Shown here one piece after another: positions 1-6,170 of a DNA stretch of 21,115 nucleotides. The stretch lies in assembly GCA_030535815.1 (NCBI GenBank), contig JAUNRD010000005.1:1-21115 (forward strand), read 5' to 3'. The notes beneath the pieces were generated by a model, which worked only from the letters and a program-made list of their open reading frames with translations, did no database searches and had not been told where the DNA came from. Source of the DNA: Clostridia bacterium. Lineage in GTDB: Bacteria; Bacillota; Clostridia; CAKSNL01; HGM11501. The translations under genes were made by a program, and so were the position numbers. Position 1 is the stretch's first letter. Each line of letters starts with the position of its first letter.

Positions 1-384
1 GTCCCAACGCTTACTCCACTGATTTGTGGCACCGTTTTTGATAAACTCAAGATTTTTAAGGTTGTTCTTAAGCCAGTCGGGCATATAGTGAAGGTCTCCT
101 CTGTAATTTACAAGCATATCTCTCCAGCGACCGCAAAGCATTTCCATGGGGTCAACATATGGCTCGTGGGCATCAAGTACACGGCAGAAGTTTTCGCACA
201 TTCCGTCAAGTCCGTAAAAGCTTCCGTTTTCGCTGTTGTACCAGGGTGTTACGGCATAGCCCTCGGAAATGGGCACTGTGCCGAAATCGTCTAAATCGGT
301 AAAGCCGTTTTGCTTTCTTTTCAAGAGAGTATGGCGGATTTTGGTTTCCCTCATACTTGAAAGTCTGTCTTTATATGTGAGCAT
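1..384 (-). CDS. Probable glycyl-radical enzyme (PFL-like), N-terminal part, cut by window edge
   Basis: The first 128 codons of an open gene that leaves the window. It starts with ATG at 384, overlaps the end of the activase gene, and has GGAGG upstream inside that gene. The peptide begins MLTYKDRLSSMRE and contains a Trp/Tyr-rich stretch (TPWYNSENGSFYG) and EPYVDPMEMLCGRW. I see no diagnostic motif: the catalytic Cys and the C-terminal glycyl loop would lie outside the window. The call rests on context: a glycyl-radical activase immediately upstream with overlapping ends almost always serves the next gene. If right, the product is a cytoplasmic, oxygen-sensitive radical enzyme (dehydratase, lyase or C-acetyltransferase type) and its substrate is unknown. 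The Gfo/Idh/MocA dehydrogenase and AraC regulator nearby suggest a sugar or polyol. It could be another enzyme that merely shares the operon. Confidence 0.6.
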   Translation of the reverse strand, partial: MLTYKDRLSSMRETKIRHTLLKRKQNGFTDLDDFGTVPISEGYAVTPWYNSENGSFYGLDGMCENFCRVLDAHEPYVDPMEMLCGRWRDMLVNYRGDLHYMPDWLKNNLKNLEFIKNGATNQWSKRWD

Positions 385-1150
385 AGCTTTTTAATTCCTC
401 CATTTTTTCTTTTTCGGGAATCTTAAATTCGGAAGCGCTGAGTCCCAGCGCCGCCCTCTTCCCTTCTCCCAGCGGATGATAGGGCAAAAGCTCATATCCT
501 GCCGCATTTTCAAGGGACATAACGAAGCTTTTTATGTTTTTAATTTCATCAACCGTGTCATTAATTCCCGGAATTATGGGCGTTCTTATTAAAATCGGGA
601 TGCCGAGCTTATCCGCTTTTTTAATGTTTTCCCTTATTTTTTCGCCGGAAACACCGGTGTATTTTTTGTGCTTTTCGTCATCCCATATTTTAACGTCGCA
701 CATTATGTAGTCCATTTTTGCTAAAACGTCGCTGTCGAAAATATACATCGAGGTTTCAATGGCTGTGTTTATGCCCTCATCGTGGCAAAGGTCGGAAAGA
801 TATGCCACAAATTCCTTTTGCAGCATGGGCTCGCCACCCGAGAAAGTGACGCCGCCATCATTTTTATAATATGCCTTATCAAGCATAACCTCCGATAAAA
901 CCTCATCTGCCGTCATTTCCTTTCCGCAAATGACTTTTGCCCCGGAAAAACAACCCTTATCGCACATATTGCAGCCGATGCACTTTTCGGGATAGAAAAG
1001 GATTTCGGGCTCTTTTTTTATACATTCGGGGTTGTGACACCAACTGCAGTTTAAGGGACAGCCCTTCAAGAACACGGTGGTTCTTATCCCCGGCCCGTCG
1101 TGGATGGATGAACGCTGAATGTCGGCGACGATTCCTTTTACGGTCTGCAT
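371..1150 (-). CDS. Glycyl-radical enzyme activating enzyme (radical SAM)
   Basis: 259-residue radical SAM protein that should install the glycyl radical on the enzyme encoded just downstream. The S-adenosylmethionine cluster motif CPLNCSWC is at residues 31-38 (C31, C35, C38), preceded by DGPGIRTTVFLKG, the classic activase start. GGVTFSGGEP at 99-108 is the SAM-binding GGE region. Between them lies a short ferredoxin-like insert with one four-Cys set (C57, C60, C63, C67) and a further C75. Many activases of this family carry two such sets, so this insert looks reduced. I chose ATG 1150 because the radical SAM fold begins there with an AGGA-containing leader. A longer upstream reading would run through the preceding gene. 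It overlaps the dehydrogenase gene by 13 bases and the downstream gene by 14, indicating translational coupling. Requires anaerobic conditions. Confidence 0.93.
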   Translation of the reverse strand: MQTVKGIVADIQRSSIHDGPGIRTTVFLKGCPLNCSWCHNPECIKKEPEILFYPEKCIGCNMCDKGCFSGAKVICGKEMTADEVLSEVMLDKAYYKNDGGVTFSGGEPMLQKEFVAYLSDLCHDEGINTAIETSMYIFDSDVLAKMDYIMCDVKIWDDEKHKKYTGVSGEKIRENIKKADKLGIPILIRTPIIPGINDTVDEIKNIKSFVMSLENAAGYELLPYHPLGEGKRAALGLSASEFKIPEKEKMEELKSYAHI

Positions 1151-2241
1151 ACTACCTTTTCCTCGCATCCCGACTCTGTGGATTTTTTCGCCGCATCTAA
1201 AATTGCCATAACCTTCATATTCTGTGAAAGGGTTACTTCCTTTGTAAGGGGTGAGCCCGTTTTCTTTACATAGGTAAGATGCTCTGCAATGTTTTTCATA
1301 TACTTCGGAAATTCGCATTTGGGAATTTCCAAGGGATTTCCGTACATATCAACAGCGAGAACGGTGCAGACACCGTCTTCCTTTTTAGTGTAAATTGCAC
1401 CCTTTTCGCACATAAGTACGGGGCCGCCCGGAAGAACAAGCTGAGGAATTGTCCACGTTCCCTCGGCAACGGTGTAGGTGTTATCGTATTTTATTACCGC
1501 ACTCACGTTGTCCTCCGCATCTGAGTAAGGCGTATTTAAGTTGTCGGAATATGCATAAACGCTTTTTGCGTCGCCTTCCTGTAACAGTGCGGAATACATT
1601 GCGCCGTAGCACAGAATGTCGAGGATGGCACCGCCGCCCTGATTCTTCTGATACCACCAGGTTTTGCTTCTTGCCTCGTCCGTCATTTCCTCGGCGGTGT
1701 CAGAAACGCCTCGGTGCTTTGCACCTGCACCGAGGGGGCCTGTGTGACCGTTTATGTAGTAAAGCTTTTTAAGTTCTCCCACCAGTCCGAGCCTGTATGC
1801 GTTTATCATTTCATACATATAGGGGCGCCAGATTACGGGCCAGTTTACAATTGCCTCTATGCCGTATTTATTAACGGATTCTTCGATTTTCAGCGCCTCT
1901 TCATAGCTTACGGCAATGGGCTTTTCGATGCTTACGTTAATTCCTCTTTTCGCACACTCTTCCACCACGGCAGGCTTGTTTTTGTTCTCCGTTAAGATAA
2001 ACGCCCAGTCGGGCTTTTCAGTATCAAGCATTTTAATATAGTCATCGTAAATGTTGTCGCAATAGTTATTTTTGATGTTTTCCTTATTCCAGTCCCTTGT
2101 GTATCTCGCCTTTACTATTTCGGGGGTATCCGGCACAAGGTCGGCGGCGGCAACCAGATTAATCCCCTCCGCCTCGGTTATATATAAGGCAATTTCGTTA
2201 ACGTGCATATGTGCACAACCAATAATTACAGCTTTAATCAT
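1138..2241 (-). CDS. Gfo/Idh/MocA family NAD(P)-dependent oxidoreductase
   Basis: 367-residue cytoplasmic dehydrogenase of the Gfo/Idh/MocA fold. An N-terminal Rossmann strand-turn (MIKAVIIGCAHMH, residues 1-13) replaces the usual GxGxxG with GCAHMH. The family EKP motif is at 106-108 (SIEKPIAVSYEEA), with the catalytic-type Lys at 107. A WWYQKNQGGGAILDI segment near 195-209 is the substrate-domain GGGxLxD motif, and a C-terminal alpha/beta domain follows. Such enzymes oxidise or reduce sugars, inositols or amino sugars; the substrate cannot be read here. The start at 2241 has a perfect AGGAGG at 2249-2254, and a TTGAAA-17-TATAAT promoter lies just upstream. It is first in the operon with the activase and the putative glycyl-radical enzyme and is divergent from an AraC regulator, so it likely acts on the same substrate pathway. 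Confidence 0.9.
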   Translation of the reverse strand: MIKAVIIGCAHMHVNEIALYITEAEGINLVAAADLVPDTPEIVKARYTRDWNKENIKNNYCDNIYDDYIKMLDTEKPDWAFILTENKNKPAVVEECAKRGINVSIEKPIAVSYEEALKIEESVNKYGIEAIVNWPVIWRPYMYEMINAYRLGLVGELKKLYYINGHTGPLGAGAKHRGVSDTAEEMTDEARSKTWWYQKNQGGGAILDILCYGAMYSALLQEGDAKSVYAYSDNLNTPYSDAEDNVSAVIKYDNTYTVAEGTWTIPQLVLPGGPVLMCEKGAIYTKKEDGVCTVLAVDMYGNPLEIPKCEFPKYMKNIAEHLTYVKKTGSPLTKEVTLSQNMKVMAILDAAKKSTESGCEEKVVCRP

Positions 2242-2262
2242 AGTAAAACCTCCTTTTATTAT

Positions 2263-2291
2263 ATTATAGTGCGAAAAAACTCCCGTTTCAA
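2263..2291 (-). promoter_or_regulatory. Promoter of the dehydrogenase/activase operon
   Basis: On the minus strand, TTGAAA (2286-2291) and TATAAT (2263-2268) are separated by 17 bases. Transcription would start near 2256, leaving a very short leader containing AGGAGG. Its -35 lies 22 bp from the -35 of the divergent AraC gene, so one regulator bound between them (2292-2313) could control both. Confidence 0.75.
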
Positions 2292-2313
2292 TGGGAAATA
2301 TTAAGAAAAAATG

Positions 2314-2342
2314 TTGCAATATTTTGATGTTTAATATATAAT
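2314..2342 (+). promoter_or_regulatory. Promoter of the AraC-type regulator, possibly giving a leaderless mRNA
   Basis: TTGCAA (2314-2319), a 17-base spacer, then a perfect TATAAT (2337-2342). The expected start point, about 7 bases after the -10, falls on or next to the ATG at 2349. There is no good Shine-Dalgarno sequence, only GGGG three bases from the ATG. Both points fit a leaderless or nearly leaderless transcript. Confidence 0.65.
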
Positions 2343-2348
2343 GGGGCT

Positions 2349-3167
2349 ATGAACAATATTTTCACCGCTTTTAAAGAGCATAAAGATTTTTCAAAAAGCA
2401 TACCATTTTCGGTGATTTATACAACCTTTGACCGTGATGAGCTTGTTGCACCCCACTATGCGGAAACTGTTGAAATTTTGCTTTTTTCCGGGGCGACGGG
2501 CGAGGTGATTATAGGAGGTCACCGCTATAAGCTGTCGGGCAATCAGGTTTTTTATATTCCGCCGGAAACAGTTCATTCAATGAGCTATAAAAAAAGCAGC
2601 GGTAATCTTTTAAACGTAAAGCTTTCCCCCGAGGGCTTTTCGCCCTTTTTGAGCTTTGAGGCTCTTTTGGCATCCGAGGGAAAAAGCCTTATGTCAATTG
2701 ACGTAAATCCCGACTGCTTTGATGAAATTTTGCCCATTGTAAACTCTTTGGCAAAAGCCGAAGATATATTTTCTGCAACAAGCATTGCCGTATCCCTTTT
2801 TTCTCATCTTCGCACCTTCAGCCGTGAGGAAGTCCTTCCTTCGGGTAACGCCTTTGACGAAAGTGAGCTTCGGGAAATCATAAACTATACCAAGCTTCAT
2901 TTCCGTGAGAAAATATCTATTTCCGACATAGCGGAAAAAATGGGCTACAGTAAGTTTTATTTTTGCACAAAGTTTCGGGAAAGTGCGGGAATTACCTACC
3001 TTTCCTATCTTAACGGGGTAAGGATTTCCGAGGCATGCAAGATGCTTAAAAACGGCTCTTCCGTGTCGGAAGCGGCGGAAGGCTCAGGCTTTTCCGACGT
3101 TCCCTATTTTGTTCAGCTTTTTAAAAAAATAAAAGGCACAACGCCAAAGCGCTATGCCGACAGCTAA
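2349..3167 (+). CDS. AraC family transcriptional regulator with cupin sensor domain
   Basis: 272 residues. The N-terminal half is a cupin-like effector domain: residues 35-77 include PHYAETVEILLF and GGHRYKLSGNQVFYIPPETVHSM, the usual His-containing sugar-binding barrel. The C-terminal 100 residues carry two helix-turn-helix motifs. The first is ISDIAEKMGYSKFYFCTKFR (about 191-210). The second is VSEAAEGSGFSDVPYFVQLFKK (about 239-260), ending in the family signature GTTPKRYAD. It is divergent from the dehydrogenase/activase/glycyl-radical operon and most likely activates it in response to the substrate. The ATG at 2349 is the only reasonable start, since the next in-frame Met is inside the cupin. 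A hairpin terminator overlaps its stop codon. Confidence 0.92.
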   Translation: MNNIFTAFKEHKDFSKSIPFSVIYTTFDRDELVAPHYAETVEILLFSGATGEVIIGGHRYKLSGNQVFYIPPETVHSMSYKKSSGNLLNVKLSPEGFSPFLSFEALLASEGKSLMSIDVNPDCFDEILPIVNSLAKAEDIFSATSIAVSLFSHLRTFSREEVLPSGNAFDESELREIINYTKLHFREKISISDIAEKMGYSKFYFCTKFRESAGITYLSYLNGVRISEACKMLKNGSSVSEAAEGSGFSDVPYFVQLFKKIKGTTPKRYADS

Positions 3168-3194
3168 AGCATTTTTAACGCTTTAGCTTTTTTA
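3162..3194 (+). terminator. Terminator of the AraC gene, overlapping its stop codon
   Basis: AGCTAAAGC (3162-3170) pairs with GCTTTAGCT (3180-3188) across a 9-base loop and is followed by a T run. The hairpin contains the TAA of the regulator (3165-3167) and the TAA of the convergent small membrane gene (3175-3177), so the two genes end inside one stem-loop. Confidence 0.8.
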
Positions 3195-3441
3195 TTAAAA
3201 GCCCTATTACACCTGTAATTAAGGCGCCCGCCGTAAGCTCTGTCATCATCAAAGCCCAAAGCATTACAGTTCCGTCAACTCCGTGATTTGTAAGGTGCTT
3301 TGTCCATATCCACGCTATAACCGAGAGAGCAGCAAAAGCTCCCGTTAAAATATATCCCTTTTTCCACTTAATAAATATCAGTCTTATAATTATTCCGATA
3401 AAATAAGGTAAAACAAAAACCGTGAATACTGTACTGTTCAA
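3175..3441 (-). CDS. Small integral membrane protein, unknown function
   Basis: 88 residues with three hydrophobic segments (about residues 5-24, 31-47 and 58-83) and a basic tail LIKKLKR, so a three-helix inner-membrane protein. I recognise no family. The start codon read is TTG at 3441, preceded by GGGGGG seven bases upstream; there is no ATG before residue 59. It ends inside the terminator hairpin of the convergent AraC gene. A short TGTAGGG-type hairpin (3460-3483) sits in its leader. It is 47 bases downstream of the histidine phosphatase and on the same strand, so probably co-transcribed. Hydrophobic pattern and spacing support a real gene, but there is no functional clue. Confidence 0.6.
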   Translation of the reverse strand: MNSTVFTVFVLPYFIGIIIRLIFIKWKKGYILTGAFAALSVIAWIWTKHLTNHGVDGTVMLWALMMTELTAGALITGVIGLLIKKLKR

Positions 3442-3459
3442 AAGTAGCCCCCCTTTGCA

Positions 3460-3483
3460 GAATGCATAAATGCAATCCCTACA
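3460..3483 (-). repeat. Short TGTAGGG-edged hairpin repeat (copy 1)
   Basis: Read on the minus strand: TGTAGGGATTGCATTTATGC then ATTC. GATTGCAT and ATGCATTC form an imperfect stem (7 of 8). It closely resembles the copy at 5986-6011, and both lie directly upstream of a Shine-Dalgarno sequence. Confidence 0.55.
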
Positions 3484-3488
3484 AAATA

Positions 3489-4136
3489 TTACACACTCTT
3501 GGGTAATGCTGTTGCAATATCACCCATAAAAGAATCATCGCTGTAGGAAACCATTTCAACGTGGCCGTCCGAAAAGTAATCACAGATTGAAACCGAGGCG
3601 TTTGCCGCCCAGGGATAGTTTTTCATTGCTTCTGCGCCAAGCCCTTCCCAGTATGCACGAAGGGCACGGATCGGCGTTGCGTGGGATGTGATTAAAACGG
3701 TTTTGCCGAAATTTTCCCTTGCAATTTCCCAAACCCTTTTTATAATTCTGTCATAGAGGTGACTTACCGCCTCGCCTCCGTCGGGGTGCGCCTCGCCCAC
3801 GTTATCCTTCCATATGCCGAAGCTTACGGGATATTCTTTAAGCAAATCCTCAAACTTTTTCCATTCCCATTCACCTGCAAAAACCTCACGAAGCTGCTCA
3901 TCCGGAATGGGCGCACAGCCGTGTCTTCCTGCGATATGACAGCCTGTCTGATAGGCTCTCTTTAAATCACTTGAATAAAACGCGTCAATTTTTTCATTTT
4001 TTAAGTATTCCGCTGTCTTTTCCGCCTGAAGGTGCCCTTTTTCCGAAAGGTTGGCATCGGAATGGCCCAGAAAGGCGTGCACCTTGTTTCCTTCGCTTTC
4101 ACCGTGGCGGACGAAAATCATTCTTGTCTTTACCAT
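3489..4136 (-). CDS. Histidine phosphatase family protein (phosphoglycerate mutase-like)
   Basis: 215 residues of the cofactor-independent-of-metal histidine phosphatase fold. The phosphohistidine RHGE motif is at 10-13 (nucleophile H11). R60 lies in SSDLKRAYQT, acidic E84 in LREVFAGEWEW, and the second catalytic His is H152 in TSHATPIRALRAYW. All key residues are present, so it should be an active phosphatase rather than a pseudo-enzyme. The substrate cannot be told from sequence; family members act on sugar phosphates, alpha-ribazole phosphate or nucleotides. ATG 4136 starts directly at the core fold (MVKTRMIFVRHGES). The ribosome site is weak (AGGAAAG at long spacing). It lies between rsmI and the small membrane gene, separated from rsmI by 266 bp that hold a repeat element. 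Confidence 0.9.
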   Translation of the reverse strand: MVKTRMIFVRHGESEGNKVHAFLGHSDANLSEKGHLQAEKTAEYLKNEKIDAFYSSDLKRAYQTGCHIAGRHGCAPIPDEQLREVFAGEWEWKKFEDLLKEYPVSFGIWKDNVGEAHPDGGEAVSHLYDRIIKRVWEIARENFGKTVLITSHATPIRALRAYWEGLGAEAMKNYPWAANASVSICDYFSDGHVEMVSYSDDSFMGDIATALPKSV

Positions 4137-4284
4137 ATCAATTACTCACTTTCCTAAGCTTTTGCTTTAATATCCAAATGCGTTTTTGGGACTTTATTTT
4201 ATCCCGTTGCAGTATTGTATAATTACATATATTCCATTTTGCTGCACTTGCATCATACCAATAAAGCACCAAAAATTCTCTGAA

Positions 4285-4390
4285 CCTGAAACGAGAAAAA
4301 ATTGTTGTTTTTCAAGGCGGAAGGTCGCAGGAATACGGTCGTATTTCAAGGCCGACAACACAGAAAAACGGCCATTTTACTTGTTTCAGG
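4285..4390. repeat. 106-bp MITE-like element with inverted ends
   Basis: CCTGAAACGAG (4285-4295) and CTTGTTTCAGG (4380-4390) are inverted copies differing at one base of 11. The similarity continues inward, with GTTTTTC near each end. Inside is a hairpin AATACGGTCGTATT at 4332-4345 and a GGTCG repeat. It begins 12 bases past the rsmI stop codon. I see no coding capacity. Most of the 266-bp space between the phosphatase and rsmI is this element; 4137-4284 shows only the A/T-rich leader of the phosphatase with no clear promoter. Confidence 0.6.
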
Positions 4391-4402
4391 CGTATTCGGA
4401 TG

Positions 4403-5233
4403 TTAACGCAAAAGCTTATATTCTGCATATATATCGCTTTTTTTTATTCCCCTGTCCTTTGCAACAGCCTTCATGGCGTCCTTTTCAGATAACCCTTCCT
4501 TTATGTACATTTCAACGTGGTCGGATATGGACAAGGACGAAAAGTCCTCAATTTTTTCCTCTGCCCCCGATACCACCAGCACAAACTCTCCCTTCGGGGG
4601 AGTTTCTTCATATTTGGCTATCGCCTCGGAAACGGTGAGCCTTACATATTCCTCGTGGATTTTCGTAAGCTCACGGCAAAGGGAAATTTTGCGGTCGCCC
4701 CCGAACACCTTTTCAAAATCCTTAAGTGTGGCAAGTAATTTATGGGGAGCTTCGTAGAAAATCATCGTCCTTGTTTCGTCGGCAATTGCCTCTAAATGCT
4801 CTCTTCTGCTTTGCTTGTTTACACTTAAAAAGCCTTCAAAGCAAAATCTGCCCGTAGGCATACCGCTTCCGATTAAGGCATTTATCGCCGCAACGCAGCC
4901 GGGAACGGGCACAACGTCAATCCCCTTTTCGATGCAGATGGCAACCAAATCCTCACCGGGATCGCTGATTGCGGGAGTGCCTGCATCGGAAACCAGAGCA
5001 ATATTTTTCCCTTCAAGCATTTCGTCTGCCAGCATATAGCCCTTTTCCTTCCGGTTATGCTCATAATAGCTTGTAAGGGGCTTTGTAATTTCAAAATGGT
5101 TAAGTAATTTTAAGGTGTGCCTTGTATCCTCCGCCGCAATTAAGTCAACCGATTCCAGAACTTCCAGGCACCGAAGGGTAATATCGGACAAATTTCCGAT
5201 GGGGGTTGCACATAAATAAAGTTTTCCTGCCAT
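4403..5233 (-). CDS. rsmI: 16S rRNA (cytidine1402-2'-O)-methyltransferase
   Basis: 276 residues, the usual RsmI length. It uses S-adenosylmethionine to 2'-O-methylate C1402 in the ribosomal P site. Family blocks are all present in order: LYLCATPIGNLSDITLR (5-21), AAEDTRHTLKLL (33-44), SDAGTPAISDPG (82-93), PGCVAAINALIGSGMPTGRF (111-130), FYEAPHKL and RELTKIHEEY. Start chosen at ATG 5233 because AAGGAGA lies seven bases upstream and family members begin here. An in-frame ATG ten codons earlier would read through the repeat at 5246-5271. It follows trmN6 by 58 bases on the same strand, resembling the Bacillus yabB-rsmI neighbourhood. Cytoplasmic; probably co-transcribed with trmN6. Confidence 0.97.
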   Translation of the reverse strand: MAGKLYLCATPIGNLSDITLRCLEVLESVDLIAAEDTRHTLKLLNHFEITKPLTSYYEHNRKEKGYMLADEMLEGKNIALVSDAGTPAISDPGEDLVAICIEKGIDVVPVPGCVAAINALIGSGMPTGRFCFEGFLSVNKQSRREHLEAIADETRTMIFYEAPHKLLATLKDFEKVFGGDRKISLCRELTKIHEEYVRLTVSEAIAKYEETPPKGEFVLVVSGAEEKIEDFSSLSISDHVEMYIKEGLSEKDAMKAVAKDRGIKKSDIYAEYKLLR

Positions 5234-5245
5234 ATCAATTCTCCT

Positions 5246-5271
5246 TGTAGGGGCGATTTGCACTTCGCCTG
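5246..5271 (+). repeat. Short TGTAGGG-edged hairpin repeat (copy 2)
   Basis: TGTAGGGGCGATTTGCACTT then CGCCTG. GGCGA and TCGCC form the stem around TTTGCACT. It occupies nearly all of the trmN6-rsmI gap and its edge abuts the rsmI Shine-Dalgarno sequence. Confidence 0.6.
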
Positions 5272-5291
5272 TTAGCTTTTCCCTTTAATTT

Positions 5292-5969
5292 TTATTTCAG
5301 ATATAATATGTCTGTTTTCAAGAACTTTCCGCCGCATCTTTGCCCTTCAATTAAAATCATATCAGGCTCTTTTCCGGGTGAGTCTGCCACGAAGGTGAGG
5401 CGTTTCGGCTCTAACTTATACTCTCTCATAAGGCTCATTATGTCGGTTAAGCGGCGTGGGCGGTGCACCATTGAGAAAAATCCGCCGGGACGCACTAAGT
5501 GGGATGCTTCTCTTATAACATCCTCCAGTGTGCAGAAAATTTCGTGCCTTGCACAGGCTTTATCCGTGTCGGGGTTAACCAAGCCTCCGCCCGCATCCAT
5601 ATAGGGCGGGTTACAGGTTATTAAATCAAACTGTCTGCCCTTATAAATTTCACGGGCACACTTTACATCGCCCTTTGTTACCTTTATTTTATCGGAAAGG
5701 CCGTTTAATTCCATTGTCCGCCTTGCCATATCCGAGGCTTTTTCCGTTATTTCAAGGGCGTCGAAAGAGCATTCCTTGTTTTGGGAGTACATCAAAAGGG
5801 GAATTATTCCGCTTCCTGTGCAAAAATCCAAAACCTCGCCGCCTTTTTTCACCTTGGCGAATTTTGAAAGAAGAACTGCATCGGTGCCGTACTTAAAAAG
5901 CTTGTCCGACTGAATGAGCTTTAAGCCTTCAATCCCAAGCTCTTCAATTTTTTCGTCTTCAAGAAGCAT
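5292..5969 (-). CDS. trmN6: tRNA1(Val) (adenine37-N6)-methyltransferase family protein
   Basis: 225-residue class I SAM-dependent N6-adenine methyltransferase. The SAM-binding motif DFCTGSGIIPLL is at 48-59. The acidic loop is FDALEITEKASDMARR near 69-84. The catalytic NPPY signature is at 120-123, typical of amino-methylating enzymes. The opening (KLIQSDKLFKYGTDAVLLSKFA) is the family N-terminus. Start at ATG 5969 is supported by AGGAGG six bases upstream; an upstream reading through the leader repeat is unlikely. It should modify an adenine in the anticodon loop of a tRNA, though in Firmicutes the exact target is less certain than in E. coli YfiC. First gene of the trmN6-rsmI transcript; promoter at 6022-6050. 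Confidence 0.93.
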   Translation of the reverse strand: MLLEDEKIEELGIEGLKLIQSDKLFKYGTDAVLLSKFAKVKKGGEVLDFCTGSGIIPLLMYSQNKECSFDALEITEKASDMARRTMELNGLSDKIKVTKGDVKCAREIYKGRQFDLITCNPPYMDAGGGLVNPDTDKACARHEIFCTLEDVIREASHLVRPGGFFSMVHRPRRLTDIMSLMREYKLEPKRLTFVADSPGKEPDMILIEGQRCGGKFLKTDILYLK

Positions 5970-5985
5970 GGTTCTCCTCCTTTGT

Positions 5986-6011
5986 AAAATGCATAAATTG
6001 CATTCCCTGCA
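5986..6011 (-). repeat. Short TGTAGGG-like hairpin repeat (copy 3) in the trmN6 leader
   Basis: Minus-strand reading TGCAGGGAATGCAATTTATG then CATT. AATGCA and TGCATT form a perfect 6-bp stem around ATTTA. Followed within 10 bases by the trmN6 AGGAGG, so the hairpin sits directly before the ribosome site. Confidence 0.55.
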
Positions 6012-6021
6012 TATTTTATTC

Positions 6022-6050
6022 ATTATACATCAATTTCCGATTTTATACAA
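6022..6050 (-). promoter_or_regulatory. Promoter of trmN6-rsmI
   Basis: TATAAT at 6022-6027 (minus strand) with a weaker -35 TTGTAT at 6045-6050, spacer 17. The -35 overlaps the left arm of an inverted repeat at 6038-6047. Confidence 0.55.
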
Positions 6051-6074
6051 GTACATTTTAAAATTATAAAATCG
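6038..6074. repeat. 10-bp inverted repeat between divergent promoters
   Basis: CGATTTTATA (6038-6047) and TATAAAATCG (6065-6074) are exact inverse copies separated by 17 A/T-rich bases that themselves contain ATTTTAAAAT. The left arm covers the trmN6 -35. It may be a regulator site or simply A/T-rich symmetry. Confidence 0.45.
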
Positions 6075-6113
6075 TACAAAATTAAATTTAATAACACAAT
6101 TCTCTGTTTTCGG

Positions 6114-6142
6114 TTGACTTTTTATGCGAGCGGCAGTATAAT
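6114..6142 (+). promoter_or_regulatory. Strong promoter of the 510-aa carbohydrate gene
   Basis: TTGACT (6114-6119), 17-base spacer, TATAAT (6137-6142). Start expected near 6149, giving a roughly 20-base leader with AAGGAGA before ATG 6171. The promoter is overlapped by the inverted repeat at 6121-6150. Confidence 0.85.
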
Positions 6143-6150
6143 CGCATAAA
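6121..6150. promoter_or_regulatory. Probable operator: perfect 9-bp inverted repeat over the promoter
   Basis: TTTATGCGA (6121-6129) and TCGCATAAA (6142-6150) are exact inverse copies with 12 bases between. One arm is in the promoter spacer. The other begins on the last base of the -10 and reaches the start point. This is where a dimeric repressor would block polymerase. No candidate repressor gene is adjacent. Confidence 0.6.
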
Positions 6151-6170
6151 ATTGAAAAGGAGACTTTTTT

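Noticed and set aside
4186..4638. 150-codon open frame on the plus strand across the phosphatase-rsmI gap
   Set aside because: It runs antisense into rsmI and through the repeat element, has no ribosome site, and its composition is that of a shadow frame.
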